Positions 12,517 to 24,900 of a stretch of 64,000 nt of DNA are shown in pieces. The notes under the pieces were generated by a model. The model saw only the letters and a program-made list of their open reading frames with translations, did no database searches and was not told the DNA's origin. The position numbers and the translations under genes were made by a program. Location: assembly GCA_963932145.1 (NCBI GenBank), contig OZ010577.1:19906827-19970826 (forward strand), read 5' to 3'. How positions within the stretch are numbered: the stretch's first letter is position 1; every line of letters starts with the position of its first letter. Source of the stretch: Acanthosepion lycidas (lineage: Eukaryota; Mollusca; Cephalopoda; Sepiida; Sepiidae).

Positions 12517-13627
12517 TTCAATTTCTTTGTAAAAGAGAGAACAAAAACAGAAGTGAACAAAATAGATATAATGAGGATGAAAATGTACCCTGAAGATCAA
12601 ATTATAATGAGTAACACTCAGTGACTCATGGTATTTAGAAAATACTTAGTGTCAAATTACGTTATGCACATGAAATATAGCCATAAAAATATGTGGATTA
12701 CTCATTTAAAAGAGAAGAGATCCAGTTAATTAAAAAATAAAAAAAGCAGTGGGTACAAAATATTCTCATTTTTGCTAGAAATCTTTTCTATTAAAATTTG
12801 TAATCACTTAACAAATCTGGTATATATATTACACAAAAAGAATAGAAAATGTATATTAATTATTTTTTTTAAAAAGATTTTAAAAAATGCCAGTCTAAAA
12901 GCTATTAAATTCCTTTGTTCTTATATAAAAAAAAAACAAAACAAAAAAAACAAAACAAAACAAAATCAAAACATTCAAACTACTGCTGTTACTAAAATAA
13001 AAGAAAATATCTACATAGCTATAAAAATTCACTAGTCAAATTAAATATTAACATTTAAATTTAGAAAGGACGCCAAAAGCTACATATCCTATAAATTTAT
13101 GAAAACAAAGGGAGAGAATTCTGCCTGAAAACTGAATAAAGCGTTTGTTCATTGTTGAGTTAAAAAAAATGTTTCATTCAATTCTATTCTCATGAGAATA
13201 ATTCCATTGAATAGAAGGATAAACAGAGTTAAAAGAAAAGGAGGAAACTTTTGTCAAGTAATAAAAATTGTTAATCATGAATGCAGCTATGAGAAATAAA
13301 AAGGAGCCTTTCGTCAGTAAGTTTCTATAGGTCATATATCCTATTCTATTTCTGCTTCCTATTTATTATTTAAAGCAACTAAATGACTGCAATTAGGAGT
13401 GGCTATAGAATTTTAAGATGAGTAAAAGAAACATTTATTTATTATTATAGTCATTGTTATACAAATCTCAAAATACAACTAAATAAAAACATTAAATATT
13501 AAAAAAACAACAAAAAAAAATAAAAAAACTGCCCATGTCAATAATGGATAATAATACTGATAATAATATTATTAGTAATAAAACTAATACTAAAGTGAGT
13601 CATTAAACATTTATAAACATACAGTAA

Positions 13628-13628
<1 letters not shown>

Positions 13629-13690
<62 letters not shown>
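13629..13690. repeat. Compound (TA)n(TG)n microsatellite
   Basis: About 37 bp of TA pass directly into about 26 bp of TG. Confidence 0.97.
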
Positions 13691-13692
<2 letters not shown>

Positions 13693-14541
13693 TATTCCTA
13701 CAACTTAATAGATATCAAATTCTGTAATTGTAAACATTTTAATCCATTTAAAACAGTTAACATGTATATTTTTTAAATATTTTAAAAAATCTCCTTCATC
13801 CAATGCTTAACATATCACAAATATCAAAGATTAAAAAAAATTCCTTTTATATTTAGAATTTATTTTTCTAAGTTTTAAACATTTTAGAAAAATTAATACA
13901 AAAGATCTTTTAATGAAAATTTACATAAAAATACCCAATCAGATTTATTTATATAAACATTTTAGATTCCAGAGTTATAAAGTTTCTAGTGTTTTTTTTT
14001 ATTATTATTTACTTAAGAATAAAAATAAAATGAGGGCAATGAGAACTTTTGAAATATTAAAAATAATTCAACTAAAATAAAGAATTTTCTATTTTCAATA
14101 ATTCAAAGTTTATACACAGGCATTTTATAGTCCTATCTATTTAAACTTTATGACAACATATTTTCAAATTGCATACAACTAATAGAACTTAAAATTACTG
14201 CAACGCTGCTAAATTTTTAACATTTTCTTGTATTTATGTGTGGTTGGGGAATTCTAAGTTGTTTCTACAGATATTCTGAGCTGTCTTAAAAGAAATGTCA
14301 TTTGTTTCAGATAGTTTATAAAATTCAAAAATACTGGTAGAAGCAAACATTTCAGAAACAGAATACAAACTATTGACCCAAAATTAAGTTTACTTTAAAA
14401 AGTTAGTCTAAAGTGTGCTAAATGCTCCAGAGTTACAAACAAATCAAATTGTGTGTGTACGTTTTTTAATAAGATAAAGTGGATGGTATTTAACATCAAA
14501 TACGTCTTTTCTACAGTTTTAATGTTTAATTAAAAAAAATA

Positions 14542-14544
<3 letters not shown>

Positions 14545-14581
<37 letters not shown>
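14545..14581. repeat. (TA)n microsatellite
   Basis: A pure TA run of about 37 bp, lying 50 bp left of the 17-bp array. Confidence 0.97.
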
Positions 14582-14584
<3 letters not shown>

Positions 14585-14630
14585 ATAAGCACCACCAAGA
14601 AACCTTAATAAGGGACAATTTTATTTTTCA

Positions 14631-15190
14631 TGAGAGAGAAAGACAAAAAAAAGAGAAAGACAAAAAAAAGAGAAAGACAAAAAAAAGAGAAAGACAAAAA
14701 AAAGAGAAAGACAAAAAAAAGAGAAAGACAAAAAAAAGAGAAAGACAAAAAAAAGAGAAAGACAAAAAAAAGAGAAAGACAAAAAAAAGAGAAAGACAAA
14801 AAAAAGAGAAAGACAAAAAAAAGAGAAAGACAAAAAAAAGAGAAAGACAAAAAAAAGAGAAAGACAAAAAAAAGAGAAAGACAAAAAAAAGAGAAAGACA
14901 AAAAAAAGAGAAAGACAAAAAAAAGAGAAAGACAAAAAAAAGAGAAAGACAAAAAAAAGAGAAAGACAAAAAAAAGAGAAAGACAAAAAAAAGAGAAAGA
15001 CAAAAAAAAGAGAAAGACAAAAAAAAGAGAAAGACAAAAAAAAGAGAAAGACAAAAAAAAGAGAAAGACAAAAAAAAGAGAAAGACAAAAAAAAGAGAAA
15101 GACAAAAAAAAGAGAAAGACAAAAAAAAGAAGACAAAAAAAAGAAGACAAAAAAAAGAGAAAGACAAAAAAAAGAGAAAGACAAAAAAGA
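14631..15190 (+). repeat. Tandem array, 17-bp unit GAGAAAGAC + A8
   Basis: About 30 near-identical copies of GAGAAAGAC followed by eight A residues. Two shortened units, AAGACAAAAAAAAG, occur near 15128-15150, and it decays into GAGAAACGAGAGACGAG at the right edge. Because 17 is not a multiple of three, all frames cycle through the same Lys/Arg or Phe/Ser peptide, which explains the overlapping frames on both strands. The uniformity suggests recent expansion. Confidence 0.97.
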
Positions 15191-15397
15191 AAGAAAAAAG
15201 AGAAACGAGAGACGAGAAAAGAGAGACGAGAGTTGTTATTTCTTCAGAATAAATGTAAGATTAGGCATCTTTCTTTCTTCCTTCCTTTGTACAAGTCCTT
15301 TTATTTTCTACCATGAGTAGAAACCTTTTTTGCAATTAAGAAAAATAAAATAAAATACATTATTATTTAATTAATACTTTATTTTTTTTATATTGTT

Positions 15398-15475
15398 AAA
15401 AAAAAAAAAAAAATAAATAAATAAATAAATAAAATAAAATAAATAAATAAAAATAAAATAAAATAAAAAATAATA
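15398..15475 (+). repeat. Poly-A and (AAAT)n tract
   Basis: A 16-base A run leads into AAAT and AAAAT repeats of irregular order. Confidence 0.9.
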
Positions 15476-16072
15476 CACACACACAAATCATCATTTCCAA
15501 ATTTCCTAAGTGAATGTTTCGAGGTTAGAAGTTCCAATTTGTACTCCAATTGCTTAACCCATTAATTGCAGCAGCAGAAATTTCTGTCACTCAAAGTTAA
15601 GCCACAAAACTGTAATGACATAAATTCCTGCCATTCACAGTTAATGAGTTGAAATTATTTTCATCAATAAAGGTTACAAACAAAAATCACAAGATTGAAA
15701 AGAAGTAATTCTAAGGAATAGCCAATCATGCAAAGAAATACATAATCAAGTTGATATTTTTAATGAACTGAATGCCTTAAGGTGTTTCCCCCCCACCTTT
15801 CCATACAAGGAGATTATATTCAATTTAAAATATATACTAGTTCATGGGCACCAAAGAAACTTTCAAACAGAGACTGGAAGAATTGGAAATTTAATTTCAA
15901 TAAGAATACTGAAGAGAGAGTACTGATATATTTAGGAAACTTACTGTCATTTGATCTCTAATAGTTCTCTGTCATTAATAGAGAGAAAACTTATCGATTA
16001 CATATGATTTATGAGATGGTGAGGAGTTATAATTTCCCACTCATTAAGTTAGCCTCCAACTCTAAATCATTG

Positions 16073-16116
<44 letters not shown>

Positions 16117-16583
16117 TACACACACCTCACACAGGGGGTGAAGGGGATTGAAGAGTATTCACATCAACCAACATCCCAAAATCTGACCAAGTATACATAT
16201 TTTTAATTGCCTTTTCGACACCACCTATAACACAATATTATATTTATTGGTTATATAATCTGCTCATGACTGGGGGAAAAAAGTCAACTTGATTTTGATA
16301 GTGACATGTTTGGTATAAATGAACCGATTGTAATAGATTTTGAACTACACTTATTACATCAATAATTTCCATGGCAGGAGCCATAACAATTATTTTTCAC
16401 TAAATCCAATTATTGTTGATCCACAACGGCACTGAGATTTCCACCATTCATGCTGTCTTCAGGGTTAAGGTTAAAAAGTTTAAAGAAAGATGCAGAAACA
16501 GTGCTAACATTGTTCTGAATTGCTTATTGTTAAGTGGAAGTTTACATTATGAAATAAGATACAGCAATAAAGCTAGTAGTATG
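15476..16583. other. Unique sequence, no gene seen
   Basis: Holds a (TA)n at 16077-16113 followed by a short CA stretch, and no recognised element. The + frame at 16413-16691 enters the left end of the mariner and is not credible as a gene. Confidence 0.6.
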
Positions 16584-16585
16584 TA

Positions 16586-17441
16586 CAGGGTGCGATGGAT
16601 AAATTGTCATCTAAATTATGCAAAAATGAAAATAACACTGACATCTCATTTTAACAGATATATTCACCAAAATTACACAAAAATATCTTGAAATATTACA
16701 GAGTACATTTATTCAATAAAATCACCATTGGCTTCAACCATGATTTCCAGATGACTTCGGAATCTCCTGCAACTCTACTGGACAGTCTCCTTGTTTAAGT
16801 TGGTGAATGCTGCCATAATCCTTGCCTTCAGTTCATCTTTGGTGTTACAAAGAGTTTTGTTGGTCTTTTGCTCAACTGTGGTCCATGCATAATAATCAAA
16901 GGGGTTGCAGTCTGTGGAGTTAGGTGGCCAGATGTAAGGGGTGATGTGGTCACAGAAATTATCTAACAGCTGTGACTGGGTTCTGCTTGTGTGGCATGGT
17001 GCAGAGTCTTGTTGCCAGCATAGGTCTTCCAGCAGCCCCACTCTTGACCCAGGACAGCACTACCTCCTCAAGACACTTGATGTAGGCCTCCATGTTGAAG
17101 CTGAAGCCCTGTTGGAAGATGAATGGAGCCATAACATTGTTATCACTTGTGATCTCTCTAAACACCATGATGTTGACTGGATATATCATTCAGCTCTATC
17201 TGAATCCTATGTACTGTCCTCAGATCGACAGTTCATATTGGAGCTTCCAGTATGAATGCCAGCAGTACAGCATCTAGTTTCCAAATTTCTGACAGAGTGA
17301 ATTAAGTCATGGTGCTCTTTTTCTCACAGACATTGCCCAGCTAACCCTACTATACTATACAGTCAACAAAATCAAAAACAAACAACACACATGCACAAAG
17401 TTAAAAATATAAAATGGCGACAATTTACCCATCGCACCCTG
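16586..17441 (-). mobile_element. Internally deleted mariner element
   Basis: The left end CAGGGTGCGATGGATAAATT is mirrored at the right end by the inverse of CAGGGTGCGATGGGTAAATT. The inverted repeats run for about 26 bp and differ at only a few positions. TA flanks both sides (16584-16585 and 17442-17443), the standard Tc1/mariner target duplication. The interior is the C-terminal half of a mariner transposase on the minus strand. At about 856 bp it is well short of the usual 1.3 kb, and the missing part is the N-terminal DNA-binding region near the right end. It is a dead copy that could only move with a transposase supplied from elsewhere. Confidence 0.9.
16709..17189 (-). pseudogene. Mariner transposase, catalytic C-terminal part, broken
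   Basis: Two overlapping minus frames together give mariner catalytic-domain sequence. The first contains NVMAPFIFQQGF and AYIKCLEEVVL. The second contains WQQDSAPCHTSR (second catalytic Asp) and WPPNSTDCNPFDYYAW (third catalytic Asp, 37 residues after the second). Switching between them requires a frameshift in about 16959-17041. After NLNKETVQ there is an in-frame TAG, and reading through it gives CRRFRSHLEIMVEANGDFIE and a natural stop at 16709-16711. The start, the helix-turn-helix domains and the first catalytic Asp were not found. Enzymes of this family cut and paste DNA at TA sites. This copy cannot make active protein. Confidence 0.9.
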
Positions 17442-17460
17442 TATGCAAATATGTATGTAT

Positions 17461-17575
17461 AAGAGAGAAATGCTCAAAATTTCTCAGCCTAATCAAGACA
17501 CAAAAAATCTTATATATTTGAACATATTTTTGGAATTGGGTTAGGCCAAGAATTTTTTTTTAGCACTTCCTCATG
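17461..17575. mobile_element. MITE family M1, copy 1
   Basis: The left end has AATGCTCAAAATTTCTCAGC, and the right end, read inverted, has AAGTGCTAAAAA then TTCTTGGCCTAACC. The ends are imperfect inverted repeats of about 25-30 bp around an AT-rich core with no coding sequence. Related elements lie at 28468, 47777 and 54851. It begins about 20 bp right of the mariner. The target duplication is unclear. Confidence 0.55.
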
Positions 17576-17599
17576 TATATGTGTATATGTATGTATTAG

Positions 17600-17630
<31 letters not shown>

Positions 17631-18212
17631 GGGTGTGTGAGCACACATGTAGAAATTGCTTTTCTGCATCAGTTATTCTGGTAACATACAAATCAATTAT
17701 TCAATGTTATTTGAATATTTTACTATTTAGAAAGTAATGAACAGAAGAAAATAGAAGAAAAATCTTCTAAGACATTTTATAAATACAATTACAAAATTAC
17801 TTAAATATTACCATGTGGATAAACTAGTAAGTTGATAATTTACCAAAACGTCTGGTATTTTGGGGAATGTATGTACAGTCATTACCAGCCTCAGACAATT
17901 CAGCAAGACAGTAGGGTTACAGTTTGAATGGGGCTTGGAATTTTATTTCACTTCATTCTAGGATAAAGGTAAAAGTCTAAAACAAAATATAAAAAATAAA
18001 ATATAAATGAGTGGTGAACTGGAGGACATTTTGTAAGCTAACAAAAAAAAAAAAAAAAAAAAAAAAAAAATTAAAAAAAAATAAAATAAAATCAATATTT
18101 GAAGGTGAAAAATGAATATTCACAATTTGTATATGTAACTCTCCACAATTTTCAATATCTTGGTTAAATTTTAGATAACCAAATGCATTAGACAAGTGAT
18201 GCCTAAACACAC
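17576..18212. other. Microsatellite and unique sequence, no gene seen
   Basis: Contains a (CA)n at about 17600-17629 and a 28-base poly-A at 18043-18070. The minus frame over the poly-A (17977-18216) is not credible. Confidence 0.7.
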
Positions 18213-19124
18213 ACAAAATGAAAGGAATTAGAGGGACAAAATTAAAGGAATTAGAGGGACAAAATGAAAGGAATTAGAGGGACAAAATGAAAGGAATTAG
18301 AGGGACAAAATTAAAGGAATTAGAGGGACAAAATTAAAGGAATTAGAGGGACAAAATTAAAGGAATTAGAGGGACAAAATTAAAGGAATTAGAGGGACAA
18401 AATTAAAGGAATTAGAGGGACAAAATTAAAGGAATTAGAGGGACAAAATTAAAGGAATTAGAGGGACAAAATTAAAGGAATTAGAGGGACAAAATTAAAG
18501 GAATTAGAGGGACAAAATTAAAGGAATTAGAGGGACAAAATTAAAGGAATTAGAGGGACAAAATTAAAGGAATTAGAGGGACAAAATTAAAGGAATTAGA
18601 GGGACAAAATTAAAGGAATTAGAGGGACAAAATTAAAGGAATTAGAGGGACAAAATTAAAGGAATTAGAGGGACAAAATTAAAGGAATTAGAGGGACAAA
18701 ATTAAAGGAATTAGAGGGACAAAATTAAAGGAATTAGAGGGACAAAATTAAAGGAATTAGAGGGACAAAATTAAAGGAATTAGAGGGACAAAATTAAAGG
18801 AATTAGAGGGACAAAATTAAAGGAATTAGAGGGACAAAATTAAAGGAATTAGAGGGACAAAATTAAAGGAATTAGAGGGACAAAATTAAAGGAATTAGAG
18901 GGACAAAATTAAAGGAATTAGAGGGACAAAATTAAAGGAATTAGAGGGACAAAATTAAAGGAATTAGAGGGACAAAATTAAAGGAATTAGAGGGACAAAA
19001 TTAAAGGAATTAGAGGGACAAAATTAAAGGAATTAGAGGGACAAAATTAAAGGAATTAGAGGGACAAAATTAAAGGAATTAGAGGGACAAAATTAAAGGA
19101 ATTAGAGGGACAAAATTAAAGGAA
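18213..19124 (+). repeat. Tandem array, 23-bp unit with AATTAGAGGGAC
   Basis: About 39 head-to-tail copies of a 23-bp unit made of AAAGGAATTAGAGGGAC and AAAATT. Three early units (1, 3 and 4) read AAAATG in place of AAAATT, and I saw no other substitution across the rest. The last unit is broken by a duplicated AAAGG (about 19117-19125). There are no spacers, so this is a minisatellite and not a CRISPR. Its near-perfect uniformity points to recent expansion or ongoing homogenisation. Confidence 0.98.
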
Positions 19125-21735
19125 AGGAATTGAAATCAATTTTCTTTTTTATCCTTAGAATATAAATATTAAAATAGAATACATTGGAGGGATGCCTATT
19201 TTTGGTGCCTATGAAGATTAAACAAATCTACCAATCAATCAGATAAGCTACTGACAATAGTGGGAAGGAATAAAGCACCAGATAATATAAAATTAGTCCT
19301 GTTAATAACACAAGTAAAATTAGTTCAATTAGTAACATTCTGAAATCAATAAACTAAAATAAAATTTATGATTTTAAAGCAAAGTAAATCATGACAGTAT
19401 TTCATAATTCAAGACAATTAAAATGAAAAAAAAACTACAGACTTCATTTTCTTAAAATGAAAATAAAATTAAAACATACTTTATGCATTGCAGAGTCTTA
19501 TTAGTGTTTAGGTTATCTGAAAATTATTAAAAGTCAATATTTTCTTTGCTGAGAAGATTAAGAAAGTTCTTTTGCTGATTATATAAAGAAGCAATTGTTT
19601 ATTTAAAACATTCCAAGTATTTTATAAGGTCATATTTATAAAATATTCTAGAAGTAAATTTGACAATTATATCATTCAAAACAATGATTACTTGAATTTA
19701 GAATGATATTCTATTTGTATAAATATTGTAAAGTTGCAATTTAAATGTGTAAATTAAGTTGAATATTGTTTAAAAATTGAAATAAACAGATTTAATTACA
19801 AAATAGAAAAATTAGTTTTAAAACAAAATTAGTACAAAGGCAAAAATGTTTTTATAGTAAGAAATAAATTTTCCTTAGGTAAAAATGTTCAGTCCTGTTT
19901 TTAAAGCATACTTCAAAACCAAATACACTGAACTGGAGAAGTTTGAGTCAACAGAATATGAATTTGAGATATCACTTTTGGCTAAAATTCCTATTCAGGG
20001 AACATACAAGCAGGAACAAAACATCAGCATTCCACTATATAGAGAAATATGCATACATGCCACCATTAACAACTTCTGCTCAATGTCAAGTCATTTCCTG
20101 TTCATAAAGTTTATATTATAATTCTTTGCAAATGCCAATTATCACTAAGCTTAATAATAATTATTAAGTATTAATAGTATGCCACTATGGCTGACAGAAA
20201 AGAGTGCATATAGGTCAAGGATTCTTCCCTGGTTATTCTTATTTTCCTAAAAAAAAAATTATCTCTTGAACAAACATTTTGGGTGGGGTGGAGGCCAGTC
20301 TATTCTTAATTAACAATTACAAAAACAGTATTGCAGAGAGATATGTCATTTTTGCTGTTACAGTAAAAAAAAATACATATGTACAGAAATCAGATGATTA
20401 TCATGATGATGATCTTATATCACAGGTTACATGAACAGTTACGTTTTATTGAAAGTGGATACAAGGAATGATTGTTGCAATACAACCAAGAGAGCTGTAA
20501 GCTTTACTTAAATAGTTAACATGTTGCAAAGAGGTTTCTACATGTTAGCCTACTTGGTTTCTTAAAGAAGTTAATGACAAAGAGATTGCCAATAAAACCT
20601 GTCATTGGTTTGATTTTGTGAGAAAATTAAGTGACTAAAAATTCTGAAAGCACTTAACACCTGTTTTTTTTTTGGAGGAGTGGCAGATGGAAGAGGTGGA
20701 TTGACAATGAGTTTTTCTACATATTGCTTAGTTCTTCATTTGCTGCAACAAGTCAAGCTCTCCTTAGGAATAGTGTCATTTTTTAAATTTATTTTCTATC
20801 TTATCTAAAATTTATCAAAAACAACAGGATATAAACTACAAATATTCAGATAAAGCTAAATATTCACAAAATTTAATTAAAATACAGAAAATAGAAATTT
20901 TGAAATGTTAAAACAGGATTAATAGTTTTCTCTTATGTTGTGAACAGAGAAGAAAAAAATTCAGAAAAACTAATGGATTTTTAAACAAGGAGCAGTATAA
21001 AAATGTTTATGTTACAGCTAAAAAATAAATAAACTGCAAATATATTAGGACCAAAAATTTACTTAAACATTCTAAGGAAAACAGAATAATCAAAAACATC
21101 TGTTACCTATGTAGCTATAAAAAAAAAAAAAAAATCCTGAAATTAAAACTGTAAAGTATGTGGGAGTGTTGAAAATTTCTTGGTTGGACTAAAATGCCCT
21201 TACAAAATAAATTCTGGTGTTTGGCCAGATTGTGAGAAGAACTTTTCAGTTTAATATTAATTTCCTCTTTCCTGTATGGAAAGAAAGGAAAAAGTCCAGA
21301 GATCAATAGTTAATTATCTCAGTATTTTAAACAAAAGACAACTTCAGATTATCACAAAATAAATACACAAAACTTATGGATCGGAGTTATTCAAATTCCA
21401 ATCCTTAAGCAAGTGTTTTATTGCTGAAAACTAAAGTCATTTATTTTGTTCATTTTTGCCAAATATTGAAAAAGAATTTTTTCCAAGGAATATTTAAACA
21501 GGCCTTTAGATGTTTTTACTAATCAAGGAATGTAAACTTGACATCAATATAGTTTTGTTCAGGTGAAAACTTCAGAAAATACTGACAGCACTCTAAAATT
21601 GGACAGAAATAGCTGCATTAGTGTTAATGGAAAGAGTGACACAAATTTAGGTAGAGGTAACAGGAATAAAATAGATCATTCAAAAAAAATGGAAGACAAA
21701 ATGAATTTTTTCCAAAATCAATAGATTTACCAGAG

Positions 21736-21766
<31 letters not shown>

Positions 21767-21990
21767 AGAAACTATGATTTTTCCAATCTGATAAAAATTA
21801 AACAGAAGGCAAAGTGATTCAGAACATGTAAAGATGGAATGTAGCCAAGTAAGTAGTTTTATTATCTACATTAACATTTGTTAATGTATATATAAGTTTC
21901 TGGAAAGAGATATCTAAGGAACAAAACAAAATTATCAAAGAAATGAATTGAATGCCATTATACTAATGGACAGAAGATGCTTGTTATAAG
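19125..21990. other. AT-rich unique sequence, no gene seen
   Basis: The + frame at 19885-20121 (78 residues) has a fairly balanced composition but shows no family feature or splice context I can defend. A 29-base poly-A lies at 21736-21764. Nothing else is recognised. Confidence 0.6.
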
Positions 21991-24900
21991 AGAGAGAGAG
22001 AGAGAAAAAAAAATAAGGGAAGAGAGAGAGAGAGAGAAAACAAGGGAAGAGAGAGAGAGAGAGAAAACAAGGGAAGAGAGAGAGAGAGAGAGAAAACAAG
22101 GGAAGAGAGAGAGAGAGAGAAAACAAGGGAAGAGAGAGAGAGAGAGAGAAAACAAGGGAAGAGAGAGAGAGAGAGAGAAAACAAGGGAAGAGAGAGAGAG
22201 AGAGAGAAAACAAGGGAAGAGAGAGAGAGAGAGAGAGAAAACAAGGGAAGAGAGAGAGAGAGAGAAAGAAAACAAGGGAAGAGAGAGAGAGAGAGAGAAA
22301 ACAAGGGAAGAGAGAGAGAGAGAGAAAGAAAACAAGGGAAGAGAGAGAGAGAGAGAAAGAAAACAAGGGAAGAGAGAGAGAGAGAGAAAGAAAACAAGGG
22401 AAGAGAGAGAGAGAGAGAAAGAAAACAAGGGAAGAGAGAGAGAGAGAGAAAGAAAACAAGGGAAGAGAGAGAGAGAGAGAAAGAAAACAAGGGAAGAGAG
22501 AGAGAGAGAGAAAGAAAACAAGGGAAGAGAGAGAGAGAGAGAAAGAAAACAAGGGAAGAGAGAGAGAGAGAGAAAGAAAACAAGGGAAGAGAGAGAGAGA
22601 GAGAAAGAAAACAAGGGAAGAGAGAGAGAGAGAGAAAGAAAACAAGGGAAGAGAGAGAGAGAGAGAAAGAAAACAAGGGAAGAGAGAGAGAGAGAGAAAG
22701 AAAACAAGGGAAGAGAGAGAGAGAGAGAAAGAAAACAAGGGAAGAGAGAGAGAGAGAGAAAGAAAACAAGGGAAGAGAGAGAGAGAGAGAAAGAAAACAA
22801 GGGAAGAGAGAGAGAGAGAGAAAGAAAACAAGGGAAGAGAGAGAGAGAAAGAAAACAAGGGAAGAGAGAGAAAACAAGGGAAGAGAGAGAAAACAAGGGA
22901 AGAGAGAGAAAACAAGGGAAGAGAGAGAAAACAAGGGAAGAGAGAGAAAACAAGGGAAGAGAGAGAAAACAAGGGAAGAGAGAGAAAACAAGGGAAGAGA
23001 GAGAAAACAAGGGAAGAGAGAGAAAACAAGGGAAGAGAGAGAAAACAAGGGAAGAGAGAGAAAACAAGGGAAGAGAGAGAAAACAAGGGAAGAGAGAGAA
23101 AACAAGGGAAGAGAGAGAAAACAAGGGAAGAGAGAGAAAACAAGGGAAGAGAGAGAAAACAAGGGAAGAGAGAGAAAACAAGGGAAGAGAGAGAGAGAGA
23201 GAGAGAAAACAAGGGAAGAGAGAGAGAGAGAGAGAGAAAACAAGGGAAGAGAGAGAAAACAAGGGAAGAGAGAGAAAACAAGGGAAGAGAGAGAAAACAA
23301 GGGAAGAGAGAGAGAGAGAGAGAGAAAACAAGGGAAGAGAGAGAGAGAGAGAGAGAAAACAAGGGAAGAGAGAGAGAGAGAAAACAAGGGAAGAGAGAGA
23401 GAGAGAAAACAAGGGAAGAGAGAGAGAGAGAGAGAGAAAACAAGGGAAGAGAGAGAGAGAGAGAGAGAAAACAAGGGAAGAGAGAGAGAGAGAGAGAAAA
23501 CAAGGGAAGAGAGAGAGAGAGAGAGAGAAAACAAGGGAAGAGAGAGAGAGAGAGAGAAAACAAGGGAAGAGAGAGAGAGAGAGAGAAAACAAGGGAAGAG
23601 AGAGAGAGAGAGAGAAAACAAGGGAAGAGAGAGAGAGAGAGAGAAAACAAGGGAAGAGAGAGAGAGAGAGAGAAAACAAGGGAAGAGAGAGAAAACAAGG
23701 GAAGAGAGAGAAAACAAGGGAAGAGAGAGAAAACAAGGGAAGAGAGAGAAAACAAGGGAAGAGAGAGAAAACAAGGGAAGAGAGAGAAAACAAGGGAAGA
23801 GAGAGAAAACAAGGGAAGAGAGAGAAAACAAGGGAAGAGAGAGAAAACAAGGGAAGAGAGAGAGAGAGAGAGAAAACAAGGGAAGAGAGAGAGAGAGAGA
23901 GAAAACAAGGGAAGAGAGAGAGAGAGAGAGAAAACAAGGGAAGAGAGAGAGAGAGAGAGAAAACAAGGGAAGAGAGAGAGAGAGAGAGAAAACAAGGGAA
24001 GAGAGAGAGAGAGAGAGAAAACAAGGGAAGAGAGAGAGAGAGAGAGAAAACAAGGGAAGAGAGAGAGAGAGAGAGAAAACAAGGGAAGAGAGAGAGAGAG
24101 AGAGAAAACAAGGGAAGAGAGAGAGAGAGAGAGAAAACAAGGGAAGAGAGAGAGAGAGAGAGAAAACAAGGGAAGAGAGAGAGAGAGAGAGAAAACAAGG
24201 GAAGAGAGAGAGAGAGAGAGAAAACAAGGGAAGAGAGAGAGAGAGAGAGAAAACAAGGGAAGAGAGAGAGAGAGAGAGAAAACAAGGGAAGAGAGAGAGA
24301 GAGAGAGAAAACAAGGGAAGAGAGAGAGAGAGAGAGAAAACAAGGGAAGAGAGAGAGAGAGAGAGAAAACAAGGGAAGAGAGAGAGAGAGAGAGAAAACA
24401 AGGGAAGAGAGAGAGAGAGAGAGAAAACAAGGGAAGAGAGAGAGAGAGAGAGAAAACAAGGGAAGAGAGAGAGAGAGAGAGAAAACAAGGGAAGAGAGAG
24501 AGAGAGAGAGAAAACAAGGGAAGAGAGAGAGAGAGAGAGAAAACAAGGGAAGAGAGAGAGAGAGAGAGAAAACAAGGGAAGAGAGAGAGAGAGAGAGAAA
24601 ACAAGGGAAGAGAGAGAGAGAGAGAGAAAACAAGGGAAGAGAGAGAGAGAGAGAGAAAACAAGGGAAGAGAGAGAGAGAGAGAGAAAACAAGGGAAGAGA
24701 GAGAGAGAGAGAGAAAACAAGGGAAGAGAGAGAGAGAGAGAGAAAACAAGGGAAGAGAGAGAGAGAGAGAGAAAACAAGGGAAGAGAGAGAGAGAGAGAG
24801 AAAACAAGGGAAGAGAGAGAGAGAGAGAGAAAACAAGGGAAGAGAGAGAGAGAAAACAAGGGAAGAGAGAGAGAGAAAACAAGGGAAGAGAGAGAGAGAA

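Larger units (their letters stand above)
12239..14544. other. AT-rich sequence with microsatellites, no gene seen
   Basis: Contains (TA)n at 12456-12514, a compound (TA)n(TG)n at 13629-13690 and a CAAAA-rich patch at 12930-12970. The frame at 12772-13035 is Lys/Asn/Ile-rich, runs through the CAAAA patch and shows no domain. Confidence 0.7.

Noticed and set aside
14605-15316. Four overlapping frames on both strands
   Set aside because: Translation of the GAGAAAGAC+A8 array in all phases.
16941-17255. 104-codon + frame
   Set aside because: Antisense shadow of the mariner transposase remnant.
18213-19124. CRISPR-like regular array
   Set aside because: The repeat is directly tandem with no unique spacers, and the context is animal DNA. 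It is a minisatellite.
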